Shown here in pieces: positions 51,458 to 62,015 of a DNA stretch of 64,000 nucleotides. The stretch's first letter is position 1. Each line of letters starts with the position of its first letter. The stretch comes from Xenorhabdus ishibashii (lineage in GTDB: Bacteria > Pseudomonadota > Gammaproteobacteria > Enterobacterales > Enterobacteriaceae): the NCBI RefSeq assembly GCF_002632755.1, contig NZ_NJAK01000001.1:868001-932000 (forward strand). The letters run 5' to 3'. The position numbers and the translations under genes were made by a program. The notes under the pieces were generated by a model that saw nothing but the letters and a program-made list of their open reading frames with translations, was not told where the DNA came from and did no database searches.

Positions 51458-52222
51458 ATGAAGTTTGATACCAATCTGTTAGCTCCCATTTATCAATTTT
51501 TACAGTGCGAAACTCCTGATCAATGGGTAGAAAAAGCGCGGCTGCCTGAAAATTTGCCAATTTTATTGCGCGATCATTTGCTATGTGAATTGAAAGCAGC
51601 ACAAAGTGCGATGTTCTTAATTCGCAAATATGCCGTTGATCCTGAGAGTGCTGACGCTCTGCTGGCCTGGTTTCAGCCCTATGAGGATTTTGCCTATAAA
51701 AAAATTGGCGATATCCATTCATTGAAAGGGAAAAATCAGGCCACCAAACAAATTACCGCGCGGGCAAAATCACCTTATAGTCAAGACCTCATCGATAAGA
51801 TGGTGTTATTGATTAAGGAGGAGTTACATCATTTTTATCAAGTATTAGCGATCATGGATGCCAGAGGGATAAGCTATGACAATATCAGTGCCAGCCGCTA
51901 TGCTAAATCCCTGTTTCAGCATATAACCAACCATGAACCTTATACATTGATCGATAAATTGATTATTGGTGCTTATATAGAAGCACGCTCATGCGAACGT
52001 TTCGCAAAACTCGCTCCTCATCTGGATGAGGATTTGAGGAAGTTTTATATTTCTCTGCTGCGTTCAGAAGCTCGCCATTACCAAGATTATTTGACGCTAG
52101 CTCAATCAATATCTAAAGAAGATATTACAGAGAGAGTGAATTATTTCGGTCAGGTTGAAGCGGAACTTATTCAAACTTCTGATCATGATTTTAAATTTCA
52201 CAGTGGTGTTCCGATTATCTAA
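51458..52222 (+). CDS. miaE: tRNA 2-methylthio-N6-isopentenyl-A37 hydroxylase MiaE
   Basis: Di-iron oxygenase that hydroxylates ms2i6A37 of tRNA to ms2io6A37; present in Salmonella and absent from E. coli K-12. Ferritin-like metal ligands are seen in CELKAAQSAMFLIRKY, KEELHHFYQVLAIMD, GAYIEARSCERF and LRSEARHYQDYL. I start at ATG 51458 (MKFDTNLLAPIYQF; 254 residues), aligned with Salmonella MiaE; the ATG at 51443 is an alternative. It follows mutS closely and is convergent with rpoS. Oxygen dependence makes the modification an oxygen signal. Confidence 0.93.
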   Translation: MKFDTNLLAPIYQFLQCETPDQWVEKARLPENLPILLRDHLLCELKAAQSAMFLIRKYAVDPESADALLAWFQPYEDFAYKKIGDIHSLKGKNQATKQITARAKSPYSQDLIDKMVLLIKEELHHFYQVLAIMDARGISYDNISASRYAKSLFQHITNHEPYTLIDKLIIGAYIEARSCERFAKLAPHLDEDLRKFYISLLRSEARHYQDYLTLAQSISKEDITERVNYFGQVEAELIQTSDHDFKFHSGVPII

Positions 52223-52273
52223 AATTGATACATGACACATCCAATAGTAATGAAAATATAAATACATGAATAA

Positions 52274-52298
52274 AAGGTGGGCTTATTTAGCCCACCTT
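52274..52298. terminator. Hairpin between miaE and rpoS
   Basis: AAGGTGGGC and GCCCACCTT form a perfect 9-bp stem around a seven-base loop in the 273 bp between the convergent miaE and rpoS. It lacks a U tract on either side; likely the miaE terminator. Confidence 0.6.
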
Positions 52299-52455
52299 AT
52301 GATTACCATCGATATGCCTTGATCTTCTTTATACCTTTATCTTTCCAATTGTTACTTCGGGAATTACTTCTACCCTTGCCATCACCAAGTTGTCTAATTA
52401 TCTTTGTTTCTGGAAATTAGTCCGTTTTCCACTACGCCGCAATTTGATATTTCTT

Positions 52456-52490
52456 AGGTATACATTCTCAGGTATACATTCTCAGGTATA
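52456..52490. repeat. 14-bp tandem repeat just after rpoS
   Basis: AGGTATACATTCTC occurs twice in full and a third time in part (AGGTATA), ending 6 bp before the rpoS stop codon region (minus strand). No function recognised; it would lie in the rpoS 3' untranslated region. Confidence 0.8.
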
Positions 52491-52495
52491 AAGAA

Positions 52496-53491
52496 TTAGG
52501 TGCGGAATAATGATTCTATATTCAAACCTTGGGTATGCAATATATCTCTAAGACGACGCAATCCCTCAACTTGAATTTGACGAACTCTCTCTCTTGTTAA
52601 ACCAATTTCTCGCCCAACATCTTCCAATGTTTCTGCTTCGTATCCAAGCAAACCAAAACGACGGGCTAAAACTTCGCGTTGTTTTGCGTTCAGTTCAAAC
52701 AACCATTTCACGATACTCTGTTTCATATCATCATCTTGAATAGTTGTTTCTGGCCCTGAATCATTTTCATCAGACAAAATATCCAATAATGCTTTATCTG
52801 AATCACCACTAATTGGTGTATCGACAGAAGTAATGCGCTCGTTCAGACGCATCATACGGCTTACGTCTTCAACAGGCTTATCCAGTTTTTCCGCAATCTC
52901 TTCAATACTTGGTTCATGATCCAATGTATGTGCCAGTTCTCTTGCAGTACGTAAATAGACATTCAATTCTTTGACTATATGAATAGGCAGGCGAATTGTG
53001 CGAGTTTGATTCATAATGGCTCGTTCAATTGTTTGACGGATCCACCATGTCGCATAAGTGGAAAAACGAAAACCTCTTTCAGGGTCAAATTTTTCCACTG
53101 CACGAATAAGCCCAAGGTTACCTTCTTCAATCAGATCTAGCAGTGCTAATCCACGATTGCTATATCGGCGGGATATTTTTACAACCAATCGCAAGTTACT
53201 TTCAATCATACGTTGGCGTGCAGCAACATCCCCTCGCAGTGCTCGTCTGGCGAAAAGAACCTCTTCCTCTGCTGTCAGCAGAGGTGAGAAACCAATCTCT
53301 CCAAGATAAAGCTGTGTTGCATCAAGTACCCTTTGGTTTACTCCTTGCAACAAATCCACATCTTCATCAAGACCAGTTATATCATCCTCATCTTTCAGCA
53401 ACGCTTCATCAAAGTCATCAGCTTCCATGCTATTTTCGTCTAAATTCGCATCATCATACAACTCATTAACTTTAAGCGTACTTTGGCTCAT
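52496..53491 (-). CDS. rpoS: RNA polymerase sigma factor RpoS
   Basis: Stationary-phase and general stress sigma factor. 331 residues (E. coli 330): region 1.2 [20 protein letters not shown], region 2 [20 protein letters not shown] and [40 protein letters not shown], region 3 and region 4 [20 protein letters not shown]. The N terminus is more acidic than in E. coli. It lies 54 bp after nlpD; as in relatives its main promoter is expected inside nlpD. In E. coli it is controlled through long leader and ClpXP; the sequence here does not settle that. Confidence 0.99.
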   Translation of the reverse strand: MSQSTLKVNELYDDANLDENSMEADDFDEALLKDEDDITGLDEDVDLLQGVNQRVLDATQLYLGEIGFSPLLTAEEEVLFARRALRGDVAARQRMIESNLRLVVKISRRYSNRGLALLDLIEEGNLGLIRAVEKFDPERGFRFSTYATWWIRQTIERAIMNQTRTIRLPIHIVKELNVYLRTARELAHTLDHEPSIEEIAEKLDKPVEDVSRMMRLNERITSVDTPISGDSDKALLDILSDENDSGPETTIQDDDMKQSIVKWLFELNAKQREVLARRFGLLGYEAETLEDVGREIGLTRERVRQIQVEGLRRLRDILHTQGLNIESLFRT

Positions 53492-53545
53492 CAGCTACTC
53501 CTACCCATGATAATGCGGGCAGGAATTTCAGAACCCTGCCCCTGT

Positions 53546-54535
53546 TTATCGCTGCGGAAGATAACGCAGCGGGTTTACGGATTTTCCCTTATAGCGAATT
53601 TCAAAATGCAATCTTACTGAACTTGCTCCGGTGCTACCCATAGTGGCAATTTTTTGCCCCGCTTGAACATCCTGTTGCTCACGAACCAACATTGTGTCGT
53701 TGTGCGCATAAGCACTTAGGTAGTCATCGTTATGTTTTATTATTATTAGATTTCCATAGCCACGTAATGCATTTCCGGCATAAACCACTTTTCCACTGGC
53801 TGTTGCAAATACGGGTTGGCCACGATGACCCGTAATATCAATGCCTTTATTTCCTCCTTGAGAATCAGTAAAGCCTTCAAGAATTTTTCCTTCTGCCGGC
53901 CACCTCCAACTATTAATAGTATCAATACCATTAATAGCGCTATTTACTCCTGTATCTGTTGCTGTAGATACTTTTGAATAAGAAATATTGCCATCAGAAA
54001 TAGTTTTCTTTGGCAACATCTTTCCTGATTCTGGTCTATCAATATTTGCAGGATACGCATTAATTTTTTGAAAATCAACCTGACTAATTTTAGATTTAGT
54101 ACTATTTGATGCTATTAATACACCATTTTTGGAGGTTGGATTACCTATTCTCAGGACTTGACCAACATTTAAGCTATAAGGCTCTGAAATATTATTTTTG
54201 TGAGATAAGTCACGGAAATCACTACCTGTAATCCAGGCTATATAAAACAAAGTATCGCCATGTTTAACCGTATAAGTGCTCCCGTTGTAGCTTCCTTTGG
54301 GAATATTTTCGTAGTTACGGTTATAAATAATTTTCCCTTGTAACGAACTACTATTAACAGCATTATTCACTAGATGACGGTCTCTAATAGCATGATTATC
54401 TGATACGCGATTTGTATCGATATTCACTATTGGGGCTGGACGATTTGATGGATTACTACAACCTACCAATACGGCTCCCATAAAAGTACAGGCAATTATC
54501 CATTTTATTTTTTTCATTGGGTTTTCTAGATTCAT
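53546..54535 (-). CDS. nlpD: Murein hydrolase activator lipoprotein NlpD
   Basis: Outer-membrane lipoprotein that activates amidase AmiC at the septum. ATG 54535 has GGGGGA upstream. A lipobox LVGC (MGAVLVGCSNPS) follows the signal helix; then a LysM domain (YTVKHGDTLFYIAWITGSDF) and a degenerate LytM/M23 domain (GGNKGIDITGHRGQPVFATA and SAYAHNDTMLVREQQDVQAG), ending RYLPQR as in E. coli. 329 residues against 379: the Gln/Pro-rich linker is shorter. It sits between pcm and rpoS, as in E. coli. Confidence 0.97.
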   Translation of the reverse strand: MNLENPMKKIKWIIACTFMGAVLVGCSNPSNRPAPIVNIDTNRVSDNHAIRDRHLVNNAVNSSSLQGKIIYNRNYENIPKGSYNGSTYTVKHGDTLFYIAWITGSDFRDLSHKNNISEPYSLNVGQVLRIGNPTSKNGVLIASNSTKSKISQVDFQKINAYPANIDRPESGKMLPKKTISDGNISYSKVSTATDTGVNSAINGIDTINSWRWPAEGKILEGFTDSQGGNKGIDITGHRGQPVFATASGKVVYAGNALRGYGNLIIIKHNDDYLSAYAHNDTMLVREQQDVQAGQKIATMGSTGASSVRLHFEIRYKGKSVNPLRYLPQR

Positions 54536-54687
54536 ACTTTATTCCCCCATAAAGGCAAATATAAGTGTAAATAATGGTGATTTATAAAAATTTAGGATTA
54601 CAAAAGATTTAAAGCGAAACATTTTGCTTAATTTCAGAAAAAATAACAGCTAATTTGAAACTATCCCCTATTAAATAAATTAGCTGA

Positions 54688-55314
54688 TTATGCTAGTTCG
54701 CCTTGAATTAGGGGGACAAAACGGACAGGTTCGATAATGTCGCTATGGAAATCATTCCCATAGCGATGTACCACTTTCAGTAACTGAGTTCGCTCACCGA
54801 CAGGTAAAACCATCACGCCTCCATCGGCAAGTTGCTGGAGTAATGCCTGCGGAATTTCTGGTGGTGCGGCTGTGACAATGATAGCGTCAAAAGGCCCTTT
54901 TGATGGCCATCCATTCCAACCATCACCGTGTCGGGTTGAGATATTGTGTAGGTCGAGTTGCTTCAATCTGCGCTTAGCCTGCCACTGCAAGCCTTTAATC
55001 CGCTCCACGGAGAAAACGCGTCTGGCTAAGTGAGCAAGTATTGCTGTTTGATAACCTGAGCCGGTGCCAATTTCCAATACATTAGATTCAGGGGTTAAAT
55101 TCAGCAACTCTGTCATGCGAGCGACAATATAAGGTTGGGAGATAGTTTGCCCATGACCAATAGGCAGGGCGGTATTTTCATATGCCTTATGTGCAAGAGC
55201 TTCATCCACAAAACATTCTCGAGGTACTTTGCCAATAACCTCCAACAGGTGCTCATTGTGAATTCCTTGCTGACGCAATTGCGCCAGCAAATTTTTCATT
55301 GATCGTTTTAACAT
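54688..55314 (-). CDS. pcm: Protein-L-isoaspartate O-methyltransferase
   Basis: Repairs isoaspartyl residues in aged proteins using SAM. Exactly 208 residues from ATG 55314 ([18 protein letters not shown]), the E. coli length; this ATG overlaps the surE stop. Motifs [39 protein letters not shown] and [13 protein letters not shown] are intact. surE, pcm, nlpD and rpoS form the conserved stress-survival group. Confidence 0.97.
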   Translation of the reverse strand: MLKRSMKNLLAQLRQQGIHNEHLLEVIGKVPRECFVDEALAHKAYENTALPIGHGQTISQPYIVARMTELLNLTPESNVLEIGTGSGYQTAILAHLARRVFSVERIKGLQWQAKRRLKQLDLHNISTRHGDGWNGWPSKGPFDAIIVTAAPPEIPQALLQQLADGGVMVLPVGERTQLLKVVHRYGNDFHSDIIEPVRFVPLIQGELA

Positions 55315-56072
55315 TCCCCAATATCCCCGACTTTTGCCAACCAATCACTTATCAGCTCTTGGGCTTTATAAGCAGTTAAGTCCACTTGCAAAGGGGTAAT
55401 GGAGACAAATCCTTCTTCTACCGCAGCAAAATCTGTTTCAGGCCCAAAATCACTTTTTTCTCCCGGAGGACCTATCCAATAGAGCATATTACCTTTGGGA
55501 TCTTCCATGGCATAGACTTGTTCAGCAGCACTACGACGACCACATCGCGTCACCCGAAATCCCTTGATTTGTTCAAGGGGAATATCAGGTACATTAATAT
55601 TCAAAATATTACCCGCCCTCAATGGGGATTTTTGCAACAGAGCTAATAAACGTACTGTCACTTCTGCCGCCGTTTCGTAATGTTGGTTACCATTGAGTGA
55701 TATCGCCAATGCCGGTAAGCCTAAATGGCGTCCTTCCATTGCAGCCGCAACCGTGCCAGAGTAAATCACGTCATCACCAAGGTTAGGGCCACAGTTGATG
55801 CCAGAAACGACGATGTCAGGACGAGGAAGTACCAGATTATTCACGCCCAAATAGACACAATCCGTCGGTGTACCTTCCTGAACAGAGATATCACCATTGT
55901 TCAGTGTGTTGATGCGCAAAGGGCGATCCAGCGTTAAGGCATTCGACGCACCACTACGGTTACGGTCAGGTGCAACGACCTGAACATGATAGTGTTTCCG
56001 CAATGTAGCCGCTAAGGTTTGAATACCTGGTGCGGTGACACCATCATCGTTACTCAGCAATATCCGCAGCAT
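55308..56072 (-). CDS. surE: 5'/3'-nucleotidase SurE
   Basis: Metal-dependent nucleotidase that acts on nucleoside monophosphates and short polyphosphate. Metal-binding [14 protein letters not shown] (Asp8, Asp9), [24 protein letters not shown] and [20 protein letters not shown] are present. 254 residues (E. coli 253). Its stop overlaps the pcm start by translational coupling; truD is upstream by about 110 bp. Confidence 0.98.
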   Translation of the reverse strand: MLRILLSNDDGVTAPGIQTLAATLRKHYHVQVVAPDRNRSGASNALTLDRPLRINTLNNGDISVQEGTPTDCVYLGVNNLVLPRPDIVVSGINCGPNLGDDVIYSGTVAAAMEGRHLGLPALAISLNGNQHYETAAEVTVRLLALLQKSPLRAGNILNINVPDIPLEQIKGFRVTRCGRRSAAEQVYAMEDPKGNMLYWIGPPGEKSDFGPETDFAAVEEGFVSITPLQVDLTAYKAQELISDWLAKVGDIGEC

Positions 56073-56181
56073 TGATATATCTCATTGATTTTATTAAAAA
56101 TAAAATAGGTTAATAGGGTAATTCACCCTGTGTGTGTTTGATCTTAGCATGACGCTGACAGTTTTGTAGAGTGCTTTACAT

Positions 56182-57234
56182 TCAGGCTACATCAAGGAAA
56201 GAGCCAAGATCCTGATTGATCAGTTCTCTGACAACGCTGGTTGCAAAGCTACCAGATGGCAAAGAGAAATGCAGAATGACAGTTTGGTCGTCTTGCCATT
56301 CCCAATGCAGGTTAAGCGGTTTCACCAATATTGCCCGACGGGCGCTTTCCACACGCTCACGTTTGACTAATGCCCAAAGAGCTTCGTAATCCAATAAGCA
56401 TTGTTGTTCGAAATCCAGTGCCTGATCCTGCGTTCCTAATGCTTTGTCTCCCGGTAAAGGAGCCGTTATCTGTAACTCTCCATCCATTACTCGCTGCTGC
56501 AATACCGATAATTCAGGTTCATCAACGACAAACCAGCTACCGCGCCCTGTTAATTGTAATGCATCACCATTTTTTACCTTCTGGTGTTCACCCTGGGCGA
56601 TACGTCTGCTGGCAACAGCATTAAACATCGCGCTGCGACAGGCAGAAAGGTAGAAACTGCGGCGGTTGCGTTCCTTGACATGGATTTCATTATCTGCCCA
56701 GCGTTGAGCCTGAACTAAGTTTTGTCCATCCCGCCCGAAACGCTGTTCACCAAAATAATTTGGAACGCCAGTTTGTGCTATCTGCCGCAAGCGTTTTTCT
56801 ACAGATTGTTGGTCAGAAATTTCTCTTAATACCAGAGTGAAATCATTGCCTTTCAATGCGCCAATCCGCAGCTTGCGTTTCTGGCGGGAAATTGCCAGCA
56901 CTTCACAACCTTCAAGTTGGAATGCCGTGAAATCTGGATCTTGTTTCCCCGGTATATGTAAACAGAACCACTGTTCCGTCACTGCGTTACGATCTTTCAA
57001 TCCCGCATAACTGACAGAACGAGCCGGTATTTTGGCAAAACGGGCAAGATGATCCGCGACAAATTGGGTGTTACATCCTGTTTTACGAAGATGTACCATT
57101 ATGTGTTCGCCTTCTCCATCAGGAGAAAATCCCAAATCTTCGCGAACAATGAAATCTTCTGGTGTAGCTTTAACAATACCAGTCGCTTCCGGTTGGCCAT
57201 GAAGCCAATGTAATTCACTCAAAGTCATGCTCAT
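56182..57234 (-). CDS. truD: tRNA pseudouridine(13) synthase TruD
   Basis: Makes pseudouridine at position 13 of tRNA(Glu). Catalytic Asp lies in [13 protein letters not shown] (about residue 80); [12 protein letters not shown] and [14 protein letters not shown] are family signatures. 350 residues (E. coli 349). ATG 57234 overlaps the ispF stop by 4 bp, so the ispD-ispF-truD reading is coupled. Confidence 0.97.
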   Translation of the reverse strand: MSMTLSELHWLHGQPEATGIVKATPEDFIVREDLGFSPDGEGEHIMVHLRKTGCNTQFVADHLARFAKIPARSVSYAGLKDRNAVTEQWFCLHIPGKQDPDFTAFQLEGCEVLAISRQKRKLRIGALKGNDFTLVLREISDQQSVEKRLRQIAQTGVPNYFGEQRFGRDGQNLVQAQRWADNEIHVKERNRRSFYLSACRSAMFNAVASRRIAQGEHQKVKNGDALQLTGRGSWFVVDEPELSVLQQRVMDGELQITAPLPGDKALGTQDQALDFEQQCLLDYEALWALVKRERVESARRAILVKPLNLHWEWQDDQTVILHFSLPSGSFATSVVRELINQDLGSFLDVA

Positions 57235-57704
57235 TCCTTTACCAACAAAGCAACCGCTTCGCAGGCAATACCTTCTTTACGGCCAACAAACCCCAGTTTT
57301 TCCGTTGTTGTTGCTTTAACGTTAATATCATCCATATGACATTCAAGATCTTCCGCCAGGTTAACCCGCATCTGGGAAATATGCGGCAACATTTTCGGCG
57401 CCTGTGCAATGATGGTGATATCCAAGTTCCCTATCCGATAGCCCTTCGCACGGATACGGCGGTAGGCTTCTTTCAATAATTCACGACTATCTGCACCTTT
57501 GAAAGCAGGGTCGGTATCGGGAAATAATTTACCAATATCGCCCAATGCTGCCGCCCCCAAGAGGGCGTCTGTAGCAGCGTGCAAGGCGACATCGCCATCT
57601 GAATGGGCAATTAATCCTTGTTCATAAGGAATGCGGACACCGCCAATGATCAATGGCCCTTCTCCACCAAATTTATGCACATCAAAACCGTGTCCAATTC
57701 TCAT
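57231..57704 (-). CDS. ispF: 2-C-methyl-D-erythritol 2,4-cyclodiphosphate synthase
   Basis: Cyclises CDP-ME 2-phosphate in the MEP isoprenoid pathway. Zinc ligands Asp8 and His10 in GHGFDVHKF and the later [10 protein letters not shown] are intact, with [20 protein letters not shown]. 157 residues. It overlaps ispD by 4 bp at its start and truD by 4 bp at its end. Confidence 0.98.
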   Translation of the reverse strand: MRIGHGFDVHKFGGEGPLIIGGVRIPYEQGLIAHSDGDVALHAATDALLGAAALGDIGKLFPDTDPAFKGADSRELLKEAYRRIRAKGYRIGNLDITIIAQAPKMLPHISQMRVNLAEDLECHMDDINVKATTTEKLGFVGRKEGIACEAVALLVKE

Positions 57705-58495
57705 ACGATAGATTCCTTAGCTTTTTGGGATAGATAAAATTCCGCCAGTGCCAAATCTTCAGGCTGGGTTACTTTGATATTGTCCGCTCGTCCATTAATT
57801 AACACAGGACGATACCCACAATGCTCAAGCGCCGAAGATTCATCGGTGATACAGGCTTGATCTGCAAGTGTTTTGATCAAACAATCACGTAATAACTGCA
57901 AAGGGAATAGTTGTGGAGTCAAAGCATGCCAAAGCCCGTTGCGGTCAACGGTATGGGCAATTAATGCGTGGTTAATTGTGGACGATCCTGCCACTGATTG
58001 CGATACCATGCGTTTCATCGTGTCCCTCACAGGTGATGCTAATAATCCACCACATACATCAGGAGATCTTGCGTTGTGATCAATAATCTGTAGCAAGTTA
58101 TCAAGATCATTTCTATGAAGACAAGGACGGGCAGCATCATGCACTAAAACCCAAGTTGTCCTGTCTGTAGGCAAATCAGACAGATAATCTAACCCAGCCA
58201 GAACCGAATCAGCTCGCTCTTCGCCGCCAATTACTGTCGTAATTCTTGGATCAGAAGCGATGGGTAATTGCGCAAATTGTGTATCAGCAGGATTCAGCGC
58301 AATAATAACGCGTTGTATACGCGGATGCTCAAACAGTGCTGCTAAGGTATGTTCAAGAATTGTTTTTCCGGCAACGTTCAGATACTGTTTTGGGCAATCT
58401 GATTTCATCCTGCTACCGATACCCGCAGCAGGGATCAAGGCGATAATTTCAGCAAGAGAAACATCAGCAGGGGAATGAAGTTGTGACTTATTCAT
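57701..58495 (-). CDS. ispD: 2-C-methyl-D-erythritol 4-phosphate cytidylyltransferase
   Basis: Adds CMP from CTP to methylerythritol phosphate. Nucleotide-binding [44 protein letters not shown] and [20 protein letters not shown]. 264 residues against 236 in E. coli: about 14 extra at the N terminus plus a longer loop after [14 protein letters not shown] ([20 protein letters not shown]). Upstream ftsB is 32 bp away, as in E. coli. Confidence 0.97.
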   Translation of the reverse strand: MNKSQLHSPADVSLAEIIALIPAAGIGSRMKSDCPKQYLNVAGKTILEHTLAALFEHPRIQRVIIALNPADTQFAQLPIASDPRITTVIGGEERADSVLAGLDYLSDLPTDRTTWVLVHDAARPCLHRNDLDNLLQIIDHNARSPDVCGGLLASPVRDTMKRMVSQSVAGSSTINHALIAHTVDRNGLWHALTPQLFPLQLLRDCLIKTLADQACITDESSALEHCGYRPVLINGRADNIKVTQPEDLALAEFYLSQKAKESIV

Positions 58496-58527
58496 TTCGA
58501 TTATTATTTACTGTTTTGATTTAAAGA

Positions 58528-58821
58528 TTATTGCGCATTATGTTTTGAGATATCTGGCACCATACGATAAAAAGATTCTCCTGGTTTAATCATGCCCAAT
58601 TCATTACGAGCGCGTTCTTCAATCGCTTCCTGCCCCCCTTTAAGATCCTTAATTTCAGCAAATAGCTGGTCGTTACGTGCTTTCAGTTTGAAGTTATCAA
58701 TCCCTTGTTTATCAACTTCAGCCTTAACTCGCACATAATCGTGAATGCCATTTTTACCGAACCACAGCGAATACTGTAACCATCCCAGCAGAACCAATAA
58801 TAGTAGCGTTAGTTTGCCCAT
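58528..58821 (-). CDS. ftsB: Cell division protein FtsB
   Basis: Bitopic inner-membrane protein that joins FtsL and FtsQ in the divisome. One N-terminal membrane span ([20 protein letters not shown]), then a coiled coil ([40 protein letters not shown]) and [11 protein letters not shown]. 97 residues (E. coli 103). A run of seven G followed by AG abuts the ATG as ribosome site. First gene of the ftsB-ispD-ispF-truD group. Confidence 0.97.
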   Translation of the reverse strand: MGKLTLLLLVLLGWLQYSLWFGKNGIHDYVRVKAEVDKQGIDNFKLKARNDQLFAEIKDLKGGQEAIEERARNELGMIKPGESFYRMVPDISKHNAQ

Positions 58822-58981
58822 CTCCCCCCCCTGAAAACCCGCTAATCATCCCACAACTGAAAGCATGACGCCACCGACTCTCACAAAACCATTTACAAAA
58901 TCATTCGCAAAACCATTTTGAGACCACAGGTAAAACCGGATCACACGATATGCTCGAAATGCACTGCATTAACTGAGTGTA

Positions 58982-59018
58982 GAAACACATTATTTCACTA
59001 ACAATAATAATGTGTTTC
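58982..59018. terminator. Hairpin after cysC
   Basis: GAAACACATTATT and AATAATGTGTTTC form a perfect 13-bp stem with an 11-base loop, 25 bp past the cysC stop. Likely the end of the cysG-cysD-cysN-cysC transcript; the tail on that strand is TACACTC rather than a U run. Confidence 0.6.
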
Positions 59019-59042
59019 ATGACAGTTTGTTGGATTTGGTCG

Positions 59043-59642
59043 TTAAGTTGGCAGGATTTGGTAGTTTTTCAGAGCAAAAAGCAGTTTTTCAACCGAAAAT
59101 CCTACAGATTGTGAACCATCTAAATAGATTTCTGGCTGTTCGGGGGCTTCATAGACAGCATCAATTCCGGTGAAATTGTGCAATTCTCCCGCTCGTGCTT
59201 TTTTATACAGTCCTTTGGGATCACGGGATTCACATATCTCTAATGGTGTATCAACATACACTTCAATAAATCGCCCCTCTTCTATTAATTCACGTATCTT
59301 TTGCCGTTCTGCCCTATGAGGGGAAATAAAGGCCGTCAGGACAACCAGCCCTGCATCAACCATCAATTTTGCAACTTCACCGACTCGTCGGATATTTTCC
59401 TGCCGATCTATTTCAGAAAAGCCTAAATCATTGCATAGGCCATGACGCACATTATCGCCATCCAGTAAGTATGTTTTGATGCCCTGAGCAAACAATGCCT
59501 GCTCCAATGCGCCTGCAAGAGTGGATTTTCCTGAGCCTGATAACCCTGTGAACCAAATCACCAGTGCAGAATGCCCATTTGCGCTTTCCCGCTGTACCCT
59601 ATCTAAAACATGTGAATGCCAGACGATATTCTCCTGAGCCAC
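59043..59642 (-). CDS. cysC: Adenylyl-sulfate kinase
   Basis: Phosphorylates APS to PAPS with ATP. P-loop [40 protein letters not shown], and the lid [14 protein letters not shown] with the serine that is phosphorylated in the family. 199 residues (E. coli 201). It starts right after the cysN stop (no gap), so the two are coupled. Confidence 0.98.
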   Translation of the reverse strand: MAQENIVWHSHVLDRVQRESANGHSALVIWFTGLSGSGKSTLAGALEQALFAQGIKTYLLDGDNVRHGLCNDLGFSEIDRQENIRRVGEVAKLMVDAGLVVLTAFISPHRAERQKIRELIEEGRFIEVYVDTPLEICESRDPKGLYKKARAGELHNFTGIDAVYEAPEQPEIYLDGSQSVGFSVEKLLFALKNYQILPT

Positions 59643-61085
59643 TTATTTTCCTCCCAATAGATCACGTACTCCCCAGTGCGGGAAGTGGCGACGAACTAAT
59701 TGGTTAAGTTCCAGTTCAAACTCACTGTACTCTTTAGGCTCCTCGTAAACATCTGCCTGAATTTCACGCACCAATCCCGCACCTACGGTAACATTGGTCA
59801 GACGATCAATCAGGATAATGCCACCGGTATCTGCATTTTGCGCGTAGCTGTCGAGCAATAAAGGTTCATCAAATGAAAACTCCACCCGCCCAATGGCGTT
59901 GAGGGGTAACTCAACTGCGACTTTCTGTGTCAGGTTGTTAATATCCACCTGATATTGAATATTATCGACTTTACCACGGCTTTTTTTGCCTGCTACTTTG
60001 ATATCCAAACTTTGCCCTTGAATCAGTGGCTGTTCTGACATCCAGACAACATCAACCAAAGCATGGTGAGTCGCGCTCATTTGATCTTCAACAGCAACCA
60101 GTAAATCACCACGGCTAATATCTACTTCATCTTTTAATACGATGGTAATAGCCTCTCCAGGCACGGCAAATGTGAGATCGCCATGAAAAGTGACAATGCT
60201 TTCCACCGTAGAAACCACACCAGACGGCATAACTTTTATTTGCTGGCCTTGCCATAAAACGCCCGATGACAATGTGCCGCTGTATCCACGAAAATCAAGA
60301 TCAGGTCGGTTGACATACTGCACCGGAAAACGCAAGGGCTGTTCCGTCGCTTTTGTTTTGACGTCTACAATCTCCAAGATATCCAGTAAAGTTTCCCCTG
60401 TATACCACGCCATGTTTTCGCTGCGGATGACGATGTTATCCCCTTCCAACGCCGAAATTGGAACGAAATAGATGTTTAGATCAGTAGGTAATTGTGCCGC
60501 AAAATTTAAATAATTTTGCTTGATTTGTTCAAATATCTCTTGCTGATATCCAACCAGATCCATTTTATTAACTGCCACCACCAAGTGACGGATCCCCAAC
60601 AAGGTACTGATAAAACTGTGACGGCGAGTTTGTTCCTGAACACCTTTGCGTGCATCGATCAATAAAATAGAAAGTTCACTGGTTGACGCACCTGTCGCCA
60701 TATTGCGGGTATATTGTTCATGCCCTGGGGTGTCTGCAATGATGAATTTCCGCTTTTCCGTGGAAAAATAGCGGTATGCGACGTCAATGGTGATACCCTG
60801 TTCCCGTTCAGCCGCCAACCCATCTACTAATAAAGCCAGATCGAGCTTTTCTCCCTGAGTCCCTATTCGCTTGCTATCGCTTTGTAAGGTTGCCAGTTGA
60901 TCTTCATAAATCTGGCGTGTGTCATGTAATAAGCGGCCAATTAATGTACTTTTGCCATCATCCACGCTGCCGCAGGTTAAAAAGCGCAGTAATCCTTTCT
61001 CCTGCTGCTCCCGAAGATAAGCTTCAACTCCACCTTGTTGCTTGATCTGACTCGCAATGGTTTCATTATATGCAAGTGCTGGCAT
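59643..61085 (-). CDS. cysN: Sulfate adenylyltransferase subunit 1 (GTPase)
   Basis: GTP hydrolysis by CysN drives CysD to make APS from sulfate and ATP. EF-Tu-like G motifs: [42 protein letters not shown] and PISALEGDN, followed by beta-barrel domains. 480 residues (E. coli 475). It is 11 bp after cysD and directly abuts cysC. Confidence 0.98.
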   Translation of the reverse strand: MPALAYNETIASQIKQQGGVEAYLREQQEKGLLRFLTCGSVDDGKSTLIGRLLHDTRQIYEDQLATLQSDSKRIGTQGEKLDLALLVDGLAAEREQGITIDVAYRYFSTEKRKFIIADTPGHEQYTRNMATGASTSELSILLIDARKGVQEQTRRHSFISTLLGIRHLVVAVNKMDLVGYQQEIFEQIKQNYLNFAAQLPTDLNIYFVPISALEGDNIVIRSENMAWYTGETLLDILEIVDVKTKATEQPLRFPVQYVNRPDLDFRGYSGTLSSGVLWQGQQIKVMPSGVVSTVESIVTFHGDLTFAVPGEAITIVLKDEVDISRGDLLVAVEDQMSATHHALVDVVWMSEQPLIQGQSLDIKVAGKKSRGKVDNIQYQVDINNLTQKVAVELPLNAIGRVEFSFDEPLLLDSYAQNADTGGIILIDRLTNVTVGAGLVREIQADVYEEPKEYSEFELELNQLVRRHFPHWGVRDLLGGK

Positions 61086-61096
61086 ATCTGGACTCC

Positions 61097-62005
61097 TTAA
61101 AAATAACCCTGACGCTTTTTCAGCTCCATAGAACCCGACTGATCACTATCAATCAGCCGACCTTGCCGTTCACTAGTGGTTGATATCAACATTTCTTCGA
61201 TGATTTCCGGCAACGTTTCTGCTCCTGATTCTACAGCTCCGGTCAGAGGCCAGCAGCCAAGTGTCCTAAAGCGCACTTTGCGCTGGCTAATTACTTCCCC
61301 TGATTTCAGATCGATGCGATCATCATCAACCATAATTAATGTCCCCTCGCGCTGAACAACCGGACGAGATTTAGCAAAATAGAGGGGGACGATATCGATC
61401 TGCTCCAAGTAGATGTATTGCCAGATATCCAACTCTGTCCAGTTGGATAACGGGAAGACGCGGATACTTTCCCCTTTGTTAATCTGGCCGTTATAATTGC
61501 GCCAAAGTTCGGGACGCTGGTTTTTGGGGTCCCAACGATGGGAACGATCACGGAATGAGTAAATTCGTTCTTTAGCGCGCGATTTTTCTTCATCACGCCG
61601 CGCTCCGCCAAATGCTGCATCAAAGCCATATTTATCCAGAGCCTGCTTCAATCCTTCTGTTTTCATGATATCGGTATGTTTGGCACTGCCATGAATAAAA
61701 GGATTAATTCCCAATGCCTCTCCTTGTGGATTACGGTAAACCAGTAACTCAAAACCATATTTTTCCGCTGTGCGATCACGGAAGTTGTACATGTCCTGAA
61801 ATTTCCAGCCTGTATCTACGTGCAATAAAGGGAAAGGCAGTTTTCCCGGATAAAATGCTTTACGTGCAAGATGCAGCATCACTGAGGAATCTTTGCCAAT
61901 CGAATAGAGCATGACGGGGTTGGCAAATTCAGCAGCTACTTCCCGAATAATATGGATACTTTCAGCTTCAAGTTGCTGTAAGTGTGTCAGTTTTTTTTCG
62001 TCCAT
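61097..62005 (-). CDS. cysD: Sulfate adenylyltransferase subunit 2
   Basis: Catalytic ATP-pyrophosphatase-fold subunit of ATP sulfurylase. The PP-loop [58 protein letters not shown] and [10 protein letters not shown] are present. 302 residues as in E. coli, ending KKRQGYF. It follows cysG by 10 bp, an order seen in Yersinia-type sulfate clusters rather than in E. coli, where cysG is with nirBD. Confidence 0.98.
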   Translation of the reverse strand: MDEKKLTHLQQLEAESIHIIREVAAEFANPVMLYSIGKDSSVMLHLARKAFYPGKLPFPLLHVDTGWKFQDMYNFRDRTAEKYGFELLVYRNPQGEALGINPFIHGSAKHTDIMKTEGLKQALDKYGFDAAFGGARRDEEKSRAKERIYSFRDRSHRWDPKNQRPELWRNYNGQINKGESIRVFPLSNWTELDIWQYIYLEQIDIVPLYFAKSRPVVQREGTLIMVDDDRIDLKSGEVISQRKVRFRTLGCWPLTGAVESGAETLPEIIEEMLISTTSERQGRLIDSDQSGSMELKKRQGYF

Positions 62006-62015
62006 TAGGCACTCC

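Noticed and set aside
52456..52490. 14-bp tandem repeats as replication iterons
   Set aside because: No Rep gene or AT-rich origin structure is near; the site is the 3' end of rpoS.
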